Shown here in pieces: positions 18,665 to 26,562 of a stretch of 64,000 nucleotides of DNA. The DNA is from Trebonia sp963734665. GTDB lineage: Bacteria > Actinomycetota > Actinomycetes > Streptosporangiales > Streptosporangiaceae. The notes below the pieces were generated by a model. The model saw nothing but the letters and a program-made list of their open reading frames with translations. It was not told the origin of the DNA and searched no databases. The stretch spans positions 124,001-188,000 of the forward strand of contig CAVTIR010000005.1 of the NCBI GenBank assembly GCA_963734665.1. The letters run 5' to 3'. Each line of letters starts with the position of its first letter. Positions within the stretch are counted from its first letter, which is position 1. A program made the translations under genes and the position numbers.

Positions 18665-20334
18665 ACGATCCAGACCGCTCAGCTACCTGGCCCGCCGGGA
18701 TAGATGGTGAACTGCCAGAGTACCTATGGGCTCCGGGCGGGCTCACCGCAGATGAGGAACCTGTTGGCACCAGCCTGGCTGGTGGCCTGGTAAGCCTGGC
18801 GTTCATCGGGGAGGCCCTGAGACGCGCGAAATGGGTCTGGTGCATCACCGCCGTGCTGGGATTGGTGATCGGGACCGGGCTGTACGTGAGCTACCCGCCC
18901 GCCTATCACGCCCAGACCACGGTCCTGCTGGTCGACGGCCCCAATCAGGATCCTACGGCTGAGGTGCTGACCGACCAGAGCCTGGCGCAAAGCGTGCCCG
19001 TGGCCGCGCGCGTGGTGCAGGAACTGGGCTTGCAGGAAAGCGTCGCCAACTTCCAGGCGGCGTACTCGGTCACCCCCACTACCAACACAGTGCTTCAATT
19101 CGACGTCGGCGCACCGTCAAGCGCCGCGGCGATCCAGCGGGCATCGGCTCTGGCCACCGCCTTTCTCCAGTACCGCGCCAAGTACGAGCAGACACAGGGA
19201 CAGCAGCAGGCAGCCCAGCTCGGCCTCCAGTACAGCGCGGCCGAGCAGAAGCTCCAGGCGCTCGACGCGCAGATCAACCTGCTGCCAACCACGCAGCTCA
19301 CGTCCGCCCAGAAGATCCAGCTAGACAACCTGCAAACCCAGGCGGGCGACCAGAAGCAGATCATGCAGTACGTGACCGGCACCATAGCGGCCACTAGGGC
19401 CTCCACTGACGCGATGGTGTCCGGCAGCTTCGTACTCAACCCCCCTGCCCCGGTCGCGCACTCGCCAGTGAAGGGCGCGGCGCTCTACGTCGCAGGCGGC
19501 CTGTTCGCCGGCCTCGCCGTGGGCATGGTGATCGTCATCGTCGCCGCGCTGCTGTCCGACCGGCTGCGCCGGCGTGACGATGTCGCTGTCGCGCTCGGCG
19601 CCCCCGTCAGGCTAAGCGTCGGGAACCTGCGGGCGCCCGGTCGGCTGGCAGTGTCACCCCGGCGGGCGGCCAGACGGAACCGTGACATGAAGCGGGTCAC
19701 CGCGTACCTGCAGGGTGCGATGCCGGGAAGTTCCCGAGGTCCGGCCAGCCTGGCGATCGTCGCAGTGGATGACCCCCAGGCCATTGCGTCGGCCGTCGCG
19801 TCACTGGCCAGCTCCCGCGCAAGGGAGGGCCGGCAGGTCGTCGTGGCAGATCTGTCCAGTGGTACTCCGCTGGCTCGCCTGCTAGGCGCCAAGGGTCCTG
19901 GAGTCCACGAGGTGAGCTACGGCGGCGCGCGGATTACGGTGGCGGTGCCCGAGCGTGATGACGTCGCGCCTGTCGGCCCGGTGCGCGATGGCAGTTCCCC
20001 GGCGGTGTGGGCGCACCCGGACGAGGCGGTGGTCACCGCCTACTCCTCCGCCGACCTCCTGCTCACCCTGGCCACGCTCGACCCTGCCCTGGGCGGCGAC
20101 CACCTGGCGACATGGGCCTCCGAAGCGGTTGTGGTCGTAACCGCCGGGCGTTCCCGTGCCGAGAGAGTGCACAGCGTGGGAGAGATGATACGTCTCGCGG
20201 GAACGCGGCTTGATTCCGCCGTCTTGCTCGGGGCGGACAGAAGTGACGCCAGCCTCGGCGTCATGGACCGGGCACATCCATTCGGCGGCGGAAGTCAGCC
20301 AGGCACGCCTGAGCGCGAAGGTGTTCCGGAGTAA
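18661..20334 (+). CDS. Wzz-like polysaccharide co-polymerase, second copy
   Basis: 557 aa from GTG 18661, overlapping the previous gene by four bases. Hydrophobic segments at about residues 60-80 and 275-300 flank a loop with a Gln-rich coiled-coil stretch (QTQGQQQAAQLGLQYSAAEQKLQ). The cytosolic tail (SLAIVAVDDPQAIASAVASLASSRAREGRQVVVADLS) has the layout of a BY-kinase domain but no P-loop lysine. Chain-length or export control is the likely role, perhaps together with the neighbouring copy. Its last codons form the first unit of a tandem duplication that includes the stop codon. Confidence 0.7.
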   Translation: MNDPDRSATWPAGIDGELPEYLWAPGGLTADEEPVGTSLAGGLVSLAFIGEALRRAKWVWCITAVLGLVIGTGLYVSYPPAYHAQTTVLLVDGPNQDPTAEVLTDQSLAQSVPVAARVVQELGLQESVANFQAAYSVTPTTNTVLQFDVGAPSSAAAIQRASALATAFLQYRAKYEQTQGQQQAAQLGLQYSAAEQKLQALDAQINLLPTTQLTSAQKIQLDNLQTQAGDQKQIMQYVTGTIAATRASTDAMVSGSFVLNPPAPVAHSPVKGAALYVAGGLFAGLAVGMVIVIVAALLSDRLRRRDDVAVALGAPVRLSVGNLRAPGRLAVSPRRAARRNRDMKRVTAYLQGAMPGSSRGPASLAIVAVDDPQAIASAVASLASSRAREGRQVVVADLSSGTPLARLLGAKGPGVHEVSYGGARITVAVPERDDVAPVGPVRDGSSPAVWAHPDEAVVTAYSSADLLLTLATLDPALGGDHLATWASEAVVVVTAGRSRAERVHSVGEMIRLAGTRLDSAVLLGADRSDASLGVMDRAHPFGGGSQPGTPEREGVPE

Positions 20335-20386
20335 TTCGGCGGCGGGAGTCAACCAGGCACGCCCGAGCGTGGTGTTCCGGAGTAAC
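20281..20386. repeat. Tandem duplication (54 and 52 bases) spanning a stop codon
   Basis: Copy 1 (20281-20334) is the last coding stretch and stop of the second co-polymerase. Copy 2 (20335-20386) repeats it with a few substitutions and a two-base deletion after the gagcg stretch. Both contain CAGGCACGCC and GTGTTCCGGAGTAA. Confidence 0.85.
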
Positions 20387-20401
20387 CGGAACACCGCGCT
20401 C
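20365..20401. terminator. Bidirectional hairpin terminator candidate
   Basis: The sequence GAGCGTGGTGTTCCGG, loop AGTAA, CCGGAACACCGCGCTC forms a 16-pair stem whose only imperfection is a G-U wobble. It lies exactly between the rightward co-polymerase and the leftward RmlC-like gene, touching the latter's stop codon. There is no U tract, as is common in actinobacteria. Confidence 0.75.
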
Positions 20402-20948
20402 AGGACAGGCGCTCAAGAACCGCTGAAAGCGGCGGTGCCTGGCGGTCGCGGTGTGACATTGCCTGGACGGGGAGCGGCCACGGGATGCCCAGTTCTGGAT
20501 CGTCGAAGGCAATCGACACGTCCTGCGACGGGTTATGCGGCCGGTCGATCCGGTAGCAGACGTCCGCGGGCTCGGTGAGCGCCTGGAAGCCGTGGGCACA
20601 CCCTGCAGGGACGTAAAGAGAGACCTGCTCGGTGTCCCGCAGCTCGAAGCTCTCCCAGTTGCGGTACGTGGGAGAGCCGGGGCGCAGGTCGACGATCACG
20701 TCGAAGACGGCACCGTAAGAGCACCGGACGAGCTTGGCCTCGCCGGCGCCGCTGCGGACGTGCATGCCGCGCACCACGCCGCGTGCCGAGCGGGACTGGC
20801 TGTCCTGGGCGAAGCCGCACGGGTCGATGCCAGCCTCCCTGACTACATCGGCATCGAAGGTGCGGGAGAAGAACCCGCGCTCGTCAATATGCGGCGCGGG
20901 CTGGAACAGCAGTGCCCCAGAAATACGGGATACAGGCATTACTTTCAT
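20400..20948 (-). CDS. rmlC: dTDP-4-dehydrorhamnose 3,5-epimerase-like protein
   Basis: 182 aa cupin. DERGFFSRTF, SRSARGVVRGMHV (catalytic His region), EAKLVRCSYGAVFDVIVDLR, YVPAGCAHGF and WPLP ... SHRDRQAPPL follow the RmlC order. It would epimerise a dTDP-4-keto-6-deoxyhexose at C3 and/or C5. The usual DYY motif after the YK element reads RPH here, so one active-site tyrosine is missing and specificity may differ (for example a mono-epimerase). The ATG at 20948 has GGAAGGG upstream; the GTG at 20975 is a weaker choice. It is convergent with the co-polymerase. Confidence 0.8.
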   Translation of the reverse strand: MKVMPVSRISGALLFQPAPHIDERGFFSRTFDADVVREAGIDPCGFAQDSQSRSARGVVRGMHVRSGAGEAKLVRCSYGAVFDVIVDLRPGSPTYRNWESFELRDTEQVSLYVPAGCAHGFQALTEPADVCYRIDRPHNPSQDVSIAFDDPELGIPWPLPVQAMSHRDRQAPPLSAVLERLS

Positions 20949-21121
20949 GGTCTGCCCTTCCACCAGAGGTTCCACGTCCTGCGCAGAGGATCTCGGCGCG
21001 GCCGACGTTGATACGCGGACGCGGTTGTCATCATGTCGGCGTGCCAGGTAGGCCGGCCTGGCAGCACTCCGTTAGGCTCCATACCGGAACTAACGGCACT
21101 TAGACAAGCAAGGAGCCGACG

Positions 21122-22402
21122 GTGGCGTCCATTGAAGCGGTACATGCCAGGCAGATCCTGGACTCAAGGGGCAACCCAACGCTGGAAGTCGAGGTAGTGC
21201 TCGACGACGGCTCCGTCGGCCGGGCCGGCGTGCCGAGCGGCGCGTCCACGGGCGCGTTCGAGGCCGTTGAGCTCCGTGACGGCGGGGCCGAGTACGGCGG
21301 CAAGGGGGTCACCAAGGCCATCGACGCCGTGACCGAGGAGATTCAGGACGAGCTGCTCGGCCACGAGGCCGACGACCAGCGGCTCGTGGACCAGGCGCTG
21401 ATTGACCTGGACCGCACGCCAGTCAAGTCGCGGCTAGGCGCGAACGCGATCATCGGCGTGTCGATGGCCGTGGCCCGCGCCGCGGCGGACTCCGCGGGCT
21501 TGCAGCTCTTCAGGTACCTGGGCGGCCCGAACGCCCACGTCCTGCCGGTGCCGATGATGAACATCCTCAACGGCGGCGCGCACGCGGACTCGAACGTGGA
21601 CATCCAGGAGTTCATGATCGCCCCGATCGGCGCGCCGACCTTCACCGAGGCGGTGCGCTGGGGCGCCGAGACGTACCACGCGCTCAAGTCGGTACTCAAG
21701 CAGCACGGACTGTCCACGGGCGTGGGCGACGAGGGCGGCTTCGCCCCGAACCTGGAGCACAACAGGGCTGCCCTTGACCTGATCGTCGAGGCCATCGGCA
21801 AGGCCGGCTACGTCCCTGGAAGGGACATCGCGCTCGCCATCGACGCGGCGGCGACCGAGTTCTACACCGACGGCGCGTACCACTTCGAGGGCAAGCCGCA
21901 GACGTCGGCCGAGATGGCCGCCATCTACACCGACTGGCTGGCCGGCTACCCGATCGTGAGCGTCGAGGACCCGCTGGCCGAGGAGGACTGGGCCGGCTGG
22001 CAGGAGTTCACGGGCCTCGTCGGCGACCGGGTCCAGGTGGTCGGCGACGACCTGTTCGTCACCAACCCCGAGCGGCTGCGCCGCGGCATCGCCGAGAAGT
22101 CGGCCAACTCCCTGCTCGTCAAGGTGAACCAGATCGGGACCGTGACCGAGACCTTCGAGGCGGTCAGCCTCGCGCACCGCGCCGGGTTCAGCTGCATGAT
22201 CAGCCACCGCTCAGGCGAGACCGATGACACGTTCATCGCGGACCTCGCCGTCGCCACCAACGCCGGCCAGCTGAAGACCGGCGCCCCGGCGCGCGGCGAG
22301 CGGGTCGCCAAGTACAACCAGTTGCTGCGGATCGAGGAGCACCTCGCCGACGCGGCCAGCTACGCGGGGGCGTCCGCGTTCCCGAGGTTCACCGCCGCCT
22401 GA
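21122..22402 (+). CDS. eno: Enolase
   Basis: 426 aa, usual length. It interconverts 2-phosphoglycerate and phosphoenolpyruvate with Mg2+. ARQILDSRGNPTLEVEV, VPSGASTGAFEAVELRDG, GDEGGFAPN, LLVKVNQIGT (catalytic lysine) and the signature SHRSGETDDTFIADL are all present. The GTG start at 21122 follows AAGGAG. It heads the eno-ftsB-DUF501-ppx run that is widely conserved in actinobacteria. About 170 bases separate it from the divergent RmlC-like gene. Confidence 0.98.
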   Translation: MASIEAVHARQILDSRGNPTLEVEVVLDDGSVGRAGVPSGASTGAFEAVELRDGGAEYGGKGVTKAIDAVTEEIQDELLGHEADDQRLVDQALIDLDRTPVKSRLGANAIIGVSMAVARAAADSAGLQLFRYLGGPNAHVLPVPMMNILNGGAHADSNVDIQEFMIAPIGAPTFTEAVRWGAETYHALKSVLKQHGLSTGVGDEGGFAPNLEHNRAALDLIVEAIGKAGYVPGRDIALAIDAAATEFYTDGAYHFEGKPQTSAEMAAIYTDWLAGYPIVSVEDPLAEEDWAGWQEFTGLVGDRVQVVGDDLFVTNPERLRRGIAEKSANSLLVKVNQIGTVTETFEAVSLAHRAGFSCMISHRSGETDDTFIADLAVATNAGQLKTGAPARGERVAKYNQLLRIEEHLADAASYAGASAFPRFTAA

Positions 22403-22404
22403 TC

Positions 22405-22851
22405 GTGCCGACACAGGCCCAGCCGTCACCGGCACAGCCCTCACCCGCGCAGGCCGCCGCCTTGGCGGCGGTCGCGCGGTCCACCAAGCTGACCGGGCGC
22501 GCCGCACTGCTCGCGGTGGTGATCTGCGCGATCGCGCTGAGCCTTGCCTACCCGGTCCGCGAGTACATCGCGCAGCGGCAGCAGATCGACCAGCTGCTCG
22601 CACAGCAGCAGACCATGTCCGCCCAGGTGAAGGCACTGCAGGCGGAGGATGGCAAGCTGTCGCAGAACTGGTATATCGAGCAGGCGGCACAGGCCGAGCT
22701 GCACATGTGCTTCCCGCAGGAGCAGTGCTACGAGGTCGTCTCCGGCCAGCAGGCGAAGACGTCCGTCACCACGCCGCAAGGCGCGGGCGATTCCTGGTAC
22801 GCCAAGCTCTGGGACTCAGTGCAGAAGGCCGCCGCACCATCGCCCAAGTGA
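22405..22851 (+). CDS. FtsB/DivIC-like septum formation initiator
   Basis: 148 aa bitopic protein. It has a Pro/Ala/Gln-rich cytoplasmic N-terminus, one membrane helix at about residues 33-52, and an extracytoplasmic coiled coil (REYIAQRQQIDQLLAQQQTM onwards). The conserved tail region is NWYIEQAAQAELHMCFPQEQCYEVV. FtsB/DivIC proteins join the FtsQ/FtsL divisome subcomplex. GTG start two bases after the eno stop, so translation is coupled to eno. Confidence 0.9.
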   Translation: MPTQAQPSPAQPSPAQAAALAAVARSTKLTGRAALLAVVICAIALSLAYPVREYIAQRQQIDQLLAQQQTMSAQVKALQAEDGKLSQNWYIEQAAQAELHMCFPQEQCYEVVSGQQAKTSVTTPQGAGDSWYAKLWDSVQKAAAPSPK

Positions 22852-22873
22852 CCCCTTACCCTGATGATGCTTC

Positions 22874-23422
22874 ATGATCACGCCCTCCGATGAGACGGCC
22901 GTCGCCGCGCAGCTCGGCCGCGACCCGCGTGGCTTGCGCGCGGTCGCGCACCGCTGCCCGTGCGGGCAGCCCGACGTGGTCGAGACGGCGCCGCGGCTGC
23001 CCGACGGCACCCCGTTCCCGACCCTGTACTACCTGACCTGCCCCCGGGCCGCCGCGGCGATCAGCGGCCTTGAGGCGGCCGGCCTGATGCGCGAGATGAC
23101 CGCCAGGCTCGCGGAAGACGAGCAGTTGCGGTCCTCTTACCAGCAGGCGCACCGCGACTACCTCGCCCGCCGGGACGCCGGGGCCGCGGCTGAGGGACTT
23201 GTCCCGCTGCCGGGCGGTACCCAGTCAGCGGGCGGCATGCCGGAACGGGTTAAGTGCCTGCACGCCCTCGCCGCGCATGAACTCGCGGCGCCAGGCACCA
23301 ATCCGTTCGGCCGCGAGGCCCTCGACGCGGTCGGCCAGTGGTGGTCGCGCGGCCCCTGCGTCGCTGTTGCCCCCCGGGGGGACGACCCGACGTACCCCCC
23401 GATGTCTAAGGAGGCGGAGTGA
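22874..23422 (+). CDS. DUF501 family protein
   Basis: 182 aa. AVAHRCPCGQPDVVETAPRLPDGTPFPTLYYLTCP and the later RVKCLHALAAHELA ... NPFGREAL match DUF501, a family of unknown function found between divIC and ppx in actinobacteria. The conserved CPCG, TCP and CLH cysteines and histidine may bind a metal. The last 15 or so residues (VAPRGDDPTYPPM) are encoded by a GC-rich palindromic repeat related to those at 47.4 and 53.9 kb, so the natural C-terminus has been replaced or extended. Its stop overlaps the ppx start (GTGA). Confidence 0.88.
   Translation: MITPSDETAVAAQLGRDPRGLRAVAHRCPCGQPDVVETAPRLPDGTPFPTLYYLTCPRAAAAISGLEAAGLMREMTARLAEDEQLRSSYQQAHRDYLARRDAGAAAEGLVPLPGGTQSAGGMPERVKCLHALAAHELAAPGTNPFGREALDAVGQWWSRGPCVAVAPRGDDPTYPPMSKEAE
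23373..23411 (+). repeat. GGGGG-N-CGACCC palindromic repeat inside the DUF501 gene
   Basis: The bases encoding the DUF501 C-terminus (CCCCCCGGGGGGACGACCC, then GTACCCCCCGATGTC) match, in inverse orientation, the repeat end at 47428-47466 before the cystathionine beta-synthase gene. AAGGAGGCGGAG for ppx follows immediately. Confidence 0.7.
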
Positions 23423-24423
23423 CCCACCGCGTGGCGGCAATTGACTGCGGCACCAATTCCATCCGGCTGCTGATCGCCGACCTGAACCTAGAACCTCAGA
23501 ATTCCGAACGGGTTCGTGGTGCCATCGGTCCCGCCCAGCCGTCTCCCCTAGCGGACGTCACGCGTCAAATGCGCATCGTCCGGCTCGGCGAGGGCGTCGA
23601 CCGGACCGGCCGGCTGTCGGAGGCGGCCCTCGACCGGACCATGACCGCGCTGCGCGATTACGCGGACCTGATCGCCGTGGCGAAGCCCGAGGCCGTCAGG
23701 ATGGTCGCGACGAGCGCCACCAGGGACGCGGCCAACGCCGAGGAGTTCACCGACCGGGTCACCCAGATCCTCGGCGTCGCGCCCGAGGTCATCTCGGGCG
23801 ACGAGGAGGCCTGGCTGTCGTTCACCGGGGCGACAAGGGAACTGGGCGGCACACCGCTCGCCGCCGACTGCATGCCGCCGTACCTGGTCACCGACATCGG
23901 CGGCGGCTCCACCGAGTTCGTCCTCGGCGGACTCGATGAGGTAGGTGCCCGCGGGCAGGTACAGGGCCGGTCGGTGAACATCGGCTGTGTCCGGCTGACC
24001 GAGCGGCACCTGCACAGCGACCCCCCGCTCGCGGCGCAGACCGAGGCCACCGTCAAGGACATCGACGCGGCGCTCGACCAGGCCGCCGCCGCCGTGCCCG
24101 CGCAGAAGGCAAGGACACTCGTCGGCCTCGCCGGGTCGGTCACCACGGTCGCGGCGATCGCGCTAGGCCTTGCCGAGTACGACTCCGCCCGCATCCACCA
24201 TTCGCGGATTTCCGCCGCGCGGGTCCATCAGATAGCTGGTGACCTGCTCGCGATGACGCGAGCCGAACGGACGGCCATCCCGGTCATGCACCCGGGCCGT
24301 GTCGACGTGATCGGCGCGGGAGCTCTCATCCTCGACAGGATCATGACCCGCTTCGGCTTCACCGAAGTCCTCGTCAGCGAGCACGACATCCTCGACGGCA
24401 TCGCCTGGTCCCTGATCCCCTAG
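23419..24423 (+). CDS. Exopolyphosphatase / guanosine pentaphosphatase family protein
   Basis: 334 aa Ppx/GppA phosphatase of the ASKHA fold. VAAIDCGTNSIRLLIAD is the phosphate-1 loop, MVATSATRDAANAEEF the connecting motif and TDIGGGSTEFVLG the phosphate-2 loop; LVGLAGSVTTVAAIAL is the adenosine-type loop. The family hydrolyses polyphosphate and/or pppGpp. GTG start at 23419 overlaps the DUF501 stop by four bases with AAGGAGG upstream. It is short like the other actinobacterial members, lacking the C-terminal HD domain. Confidence 0.93.
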   Translation: MTHRVAAIDCGTNSIRLLIADLNLEPQNSERVRGAIGPAQPSPLADVTRQMRIVRLGEGVDRTGRLSEAALDRTMTALRDYADLIAVAKPEAVRMVATSATRDAANAEEFTDRVTQILGVAPEVISGDEEAWLSFTGATRELGGTPLAADCMPPYLVTDIGGGSTEFVLGGLDEVGARGQVQGRSVNIGCVRLTERHLHSDPPLAAQTEATVKDIDAALDQAAAAVPAQKARTLVGLAGSVTTVAAIALGLAEYDSARIHHSRISAARVHQIAGDLLAMTRAERTAIPVMHPGRVDVIGAGALILDRIMTRFGFTEVLVSEHDILDGIAWSLIP

Positions 24424-24910
24424 TCGCAGGCGTGCCGCAGACCCCATCCCCGACGACCTCTGCCAAGCCTTCGACGCCATCAACCGCGCCAACTAACCTG
24501 CGCTAATCTGCGGCAACTCGGGTCATTCGTCCGATATGGGAATTGATATATAAGTATGGCACGAGTTGTGACAGACATTCGGGAGAATTGGTATTCGACT
24601 GGCCGATAATCGTCAAGGAGCGACTTTTGGTGACGGCTAGATCGGCGGATCTTGTCGGCGCGGCGTCGGCTCGCTGACCAGTGCATATACAGGGCCTAGA
24701 CACACGCCCGCCAGCTGGTGCCTGGCGCATTTCAGCACGTCACACCATAGATTCGCTAACTATTGCGCTGCGCAGCTGCGAACCCAGGCGGCAAATCTCT
24801 CAGTAAAGCGGACGGCGACACGATAGGGACGCTGGTGGCATGCGGGCGTAAAAGGGACATACTCTGGGCGGACGTGAACCGGGTGCGGGCCGACGTCACG
24901 AGGGGGACTG
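24424..24910. other. 487-base gap upstream of the response regulators
   Basis: No full gene is seen. The first 70 bases contain an open tail ending at 24497 that reads DDLCQAFDAINRAN, possibly the end of a lost gene. An AT-rich patch (24540-24556, TTGATATATAAG) could be a promoter. AAGGAG at 24615-24620 precedes a 15-codon GTG reading frame (24630-24677), which could be a leader peptide or chance. Confidence 0.4.
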
Positions 24911-25615
24911 ATGCGTCTCGTCATAGGGGACAACAACCGGATTCTGGGCGATGCGCTGGGCGCGGTACTGCAGGACCGCGAGCATGAGGTGGTCGCAGTG
25001 GTCTCCACCGCAGACGATTGCGTCGCCGCAGTCATCGCGTGCAAGCCTGACGTCTGCCTTTTGGAAGTCCGCATCCCCTGCCTCGAAGATGGCCTGCGGG
25101 CTATCCGGGAGATTCGCGGCCAGAGCCCGGCAACCGCAGTGGTCGTGTTGTCGGATCTCAGTGACCGGCAAACCTGGTCGCAGCCCGGCAACCTGGAGAT
25201 TGCCGGGCTGGTGACCAAGGACCGGAGCGTCTCTCAGGTCGTCGCCGCACTCGACGCGGTCATGGACGGCAAAGTGGTGCTGGACCAGGGGCAGCCATGG
25301 ACGAAACCACTAAGCACCACGGTGGCTGCCGGCCTCACGCCGCGGGAGGGGGAGGTGCTGCACCGGATGATCGCCGGGCAGGACACGCGGCGGATGGCGA
25401 GCGAGATGCATGTGACGGTGAGCACGCTGCGGACTTACGTCAAAAACGTCCTCACCAAACTCGGGGCACACAGCCGGCTTGAGGCGGTCGCCCTGGCCAG
25501 CCGGGGAAACTTGCCCGATGTCGCGTGTCCCGCTCAGAGGTCGCCGCAGCCGAGCGAACAGGGGACTCCTCCATTCGACGTAGCCGCGCCACGGCAAGCT
25601 GGGATTCTGCGGTGA
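24911..25615 (+). CDS. LuxR-family response regulator with Glu at the phosphorylation site
   Basis: 234 aa. A receiver domain (residues 1-120) starts MRLVIGDNNRILGDAL and a LuxR-type helix-turn-helix follows at about 136-195 (LTPREGEVLHRMIAG ... VSTLRTYVKNVLTKLG). At the place of the acceptor Asp the sequence reads DVCLLEVRIP, so Asp is replaced by Glu; the conserved lysine (VTKD) remains. A Glu can mimic phosphorylation, so this may be a constitutively active or non-phosphorylated regulator. No sensor kinase is nearby. It is followed by a second regulator and lies next to the carrier-protein operon, which is a possible target. Confidence 0.85.
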   Translation: MRLVIGDNNRILGDALGAVLQDREHEVVAVVSTADDCVAAVIACKPDVCLLEVRIPCLEDGLRAIREIRGQSPATAVVVLSDLSDRQTWSQPGNLEIAGLVTKDRSVSQVVAALDAVMDGKVVLDQGQPWTKPLSTTVAAGLTPREGEVLHRMIAGQDTRRMASEMHVTVSTLRTYVKNVLTKLGAHSRLEAVALASRGNLPDVACPAQRSPQPSEQGTPPFDVAAPRQAGILR

Positions 25616-25620
25616 CGACC

Positions 25621-25681
25621 GCGGCAAGAGAGTAGTTGTTACATGGTGATTCGCGGCAAGAGAGTTGTTACATGGTGGTTA
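25621..25681. repeat. Direct repeat duplicating a translation start region
   Basis: GCGGCAAGAGAG-(ta)-GTTGTTACATGGTG occurs twice (25621 and 25653), each time with an ATG. The first ATG (25643) opens a 15-codon frame ending at 25690 that overlaps the true start at 25672 out of frame. Confidence 0.8.
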
Positions 25682-26382
25682 AGGTCCTAATCCTCGTCCA
25701 GGACCGTATCTTCACCGATGCCCTGGCGACCTGGCTCGACGATGAAAGCGACATGCGGGTGGTGGCGGCATTGCATGACCGGGTGCTGTCGCCGTCCGTG
25801 CTTGCGGCGAGCCAGGCCGACGTTGTGCTACTCGATGCGGACCTCTCCGAGGACTGGGCCTTGCGGGTATGCGAGGAGTGTTCCGCGCGCGGCGGCCCCA
25901 AGGTCATCATGCTAAGCCAGTCGTCGGAGCCGCGCCGTATCGTGCGGTTGATGAGGTCGGGCGCTGCCGGCTGGGTGCGTAAGGACGAATCGCTTGAGCG
26001 CCTGCGCGATGTCATCTACGCGGTGGCCAACGGTGAGACGTGTCTGCCCCCAGGGCAGACGGGGGAGGTGCTGCGACTGCTCCTGCGCGGCGCTGACCCG
26101 GACGAGGGCGACAGCGACTGTGCGCTCGACGCGCTCACCCCACGGGAACGGGAGGTCCTGATGTGCCTCGCAGAAGGTACCGGTCGCCGCGATACGGCCG
26201 CCCACCTGCGAATGTCACCCAACACGGTCCGGACGCACCTGCAGAATCTGATGGGCAAGCTGGGCGTTCATTCGGCACTCGAGGCGGTAGCGCTGACGCG
26301 CTCGCAGGTGAGTGATCAGCCTCTGGCCAGCCGCTGGTTAGCGTCGCGTGGCCGGCATAGGCGAGGGCAGTCCCGTCGCTAG
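25672..26382 (+). CDS. LuxR-family response regulator
   Basis: 236 aa. The receiver domain retains the acceptor Asp (ADVVLLDADLSED) and the lysine (GWVRKDES), but only one residue of the usual N-terminal acidic pair is seen (LVQDRIF). The C-terminal HTH is LTPREREVLMCLAEGTGRRDTAAHLRMSPNTVRTHLQNLM. It resembles NarL-type two-component regulators. The ATG at 25672 is the second of two duplicated start regions and the one giving a normal receiver N-terminus. It is convergent with the acyltransferase gene across 180 bases in which nothing else is seen. Confidence 0.85.
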   Translation: MVVKVLILVQDRIFTDALATWLDDESDMRVVAALHDRVLSPSVLAASQADVVLLDADLSEDWALRVCEECSARGGPKVIMLSQSSEPRRIVRLMRSGAAGWVRKDESLERLRDVIYAVANGETCLPPGQTGEVLRLLLRGADPDEGDSDCALDALTPREREVLMCLAEGTGRRDTAAHLRMSPNTVRTHLQNLMGKLGVHSALEAVALTRSQVSDQPLASRWLASRGRHRRGQSRR

Positions 26383-26562
26383 CGAGCCCGCTACCGCTGA
26401 CGGTGGCCGAGAGGTAGGCACGATGGAATTCGGGGTCCCGGACGGAGCGTAGAGATCCTTGGTCGCTAGCTTCTGGGCGTTTGTGTCAAGTTTTCACGCG
26501 GCCTTCCCGAGGCGGGCGCGGCTGATGTAGCCATCGACGTGCTGGCTGATGACGTCCGCAGG

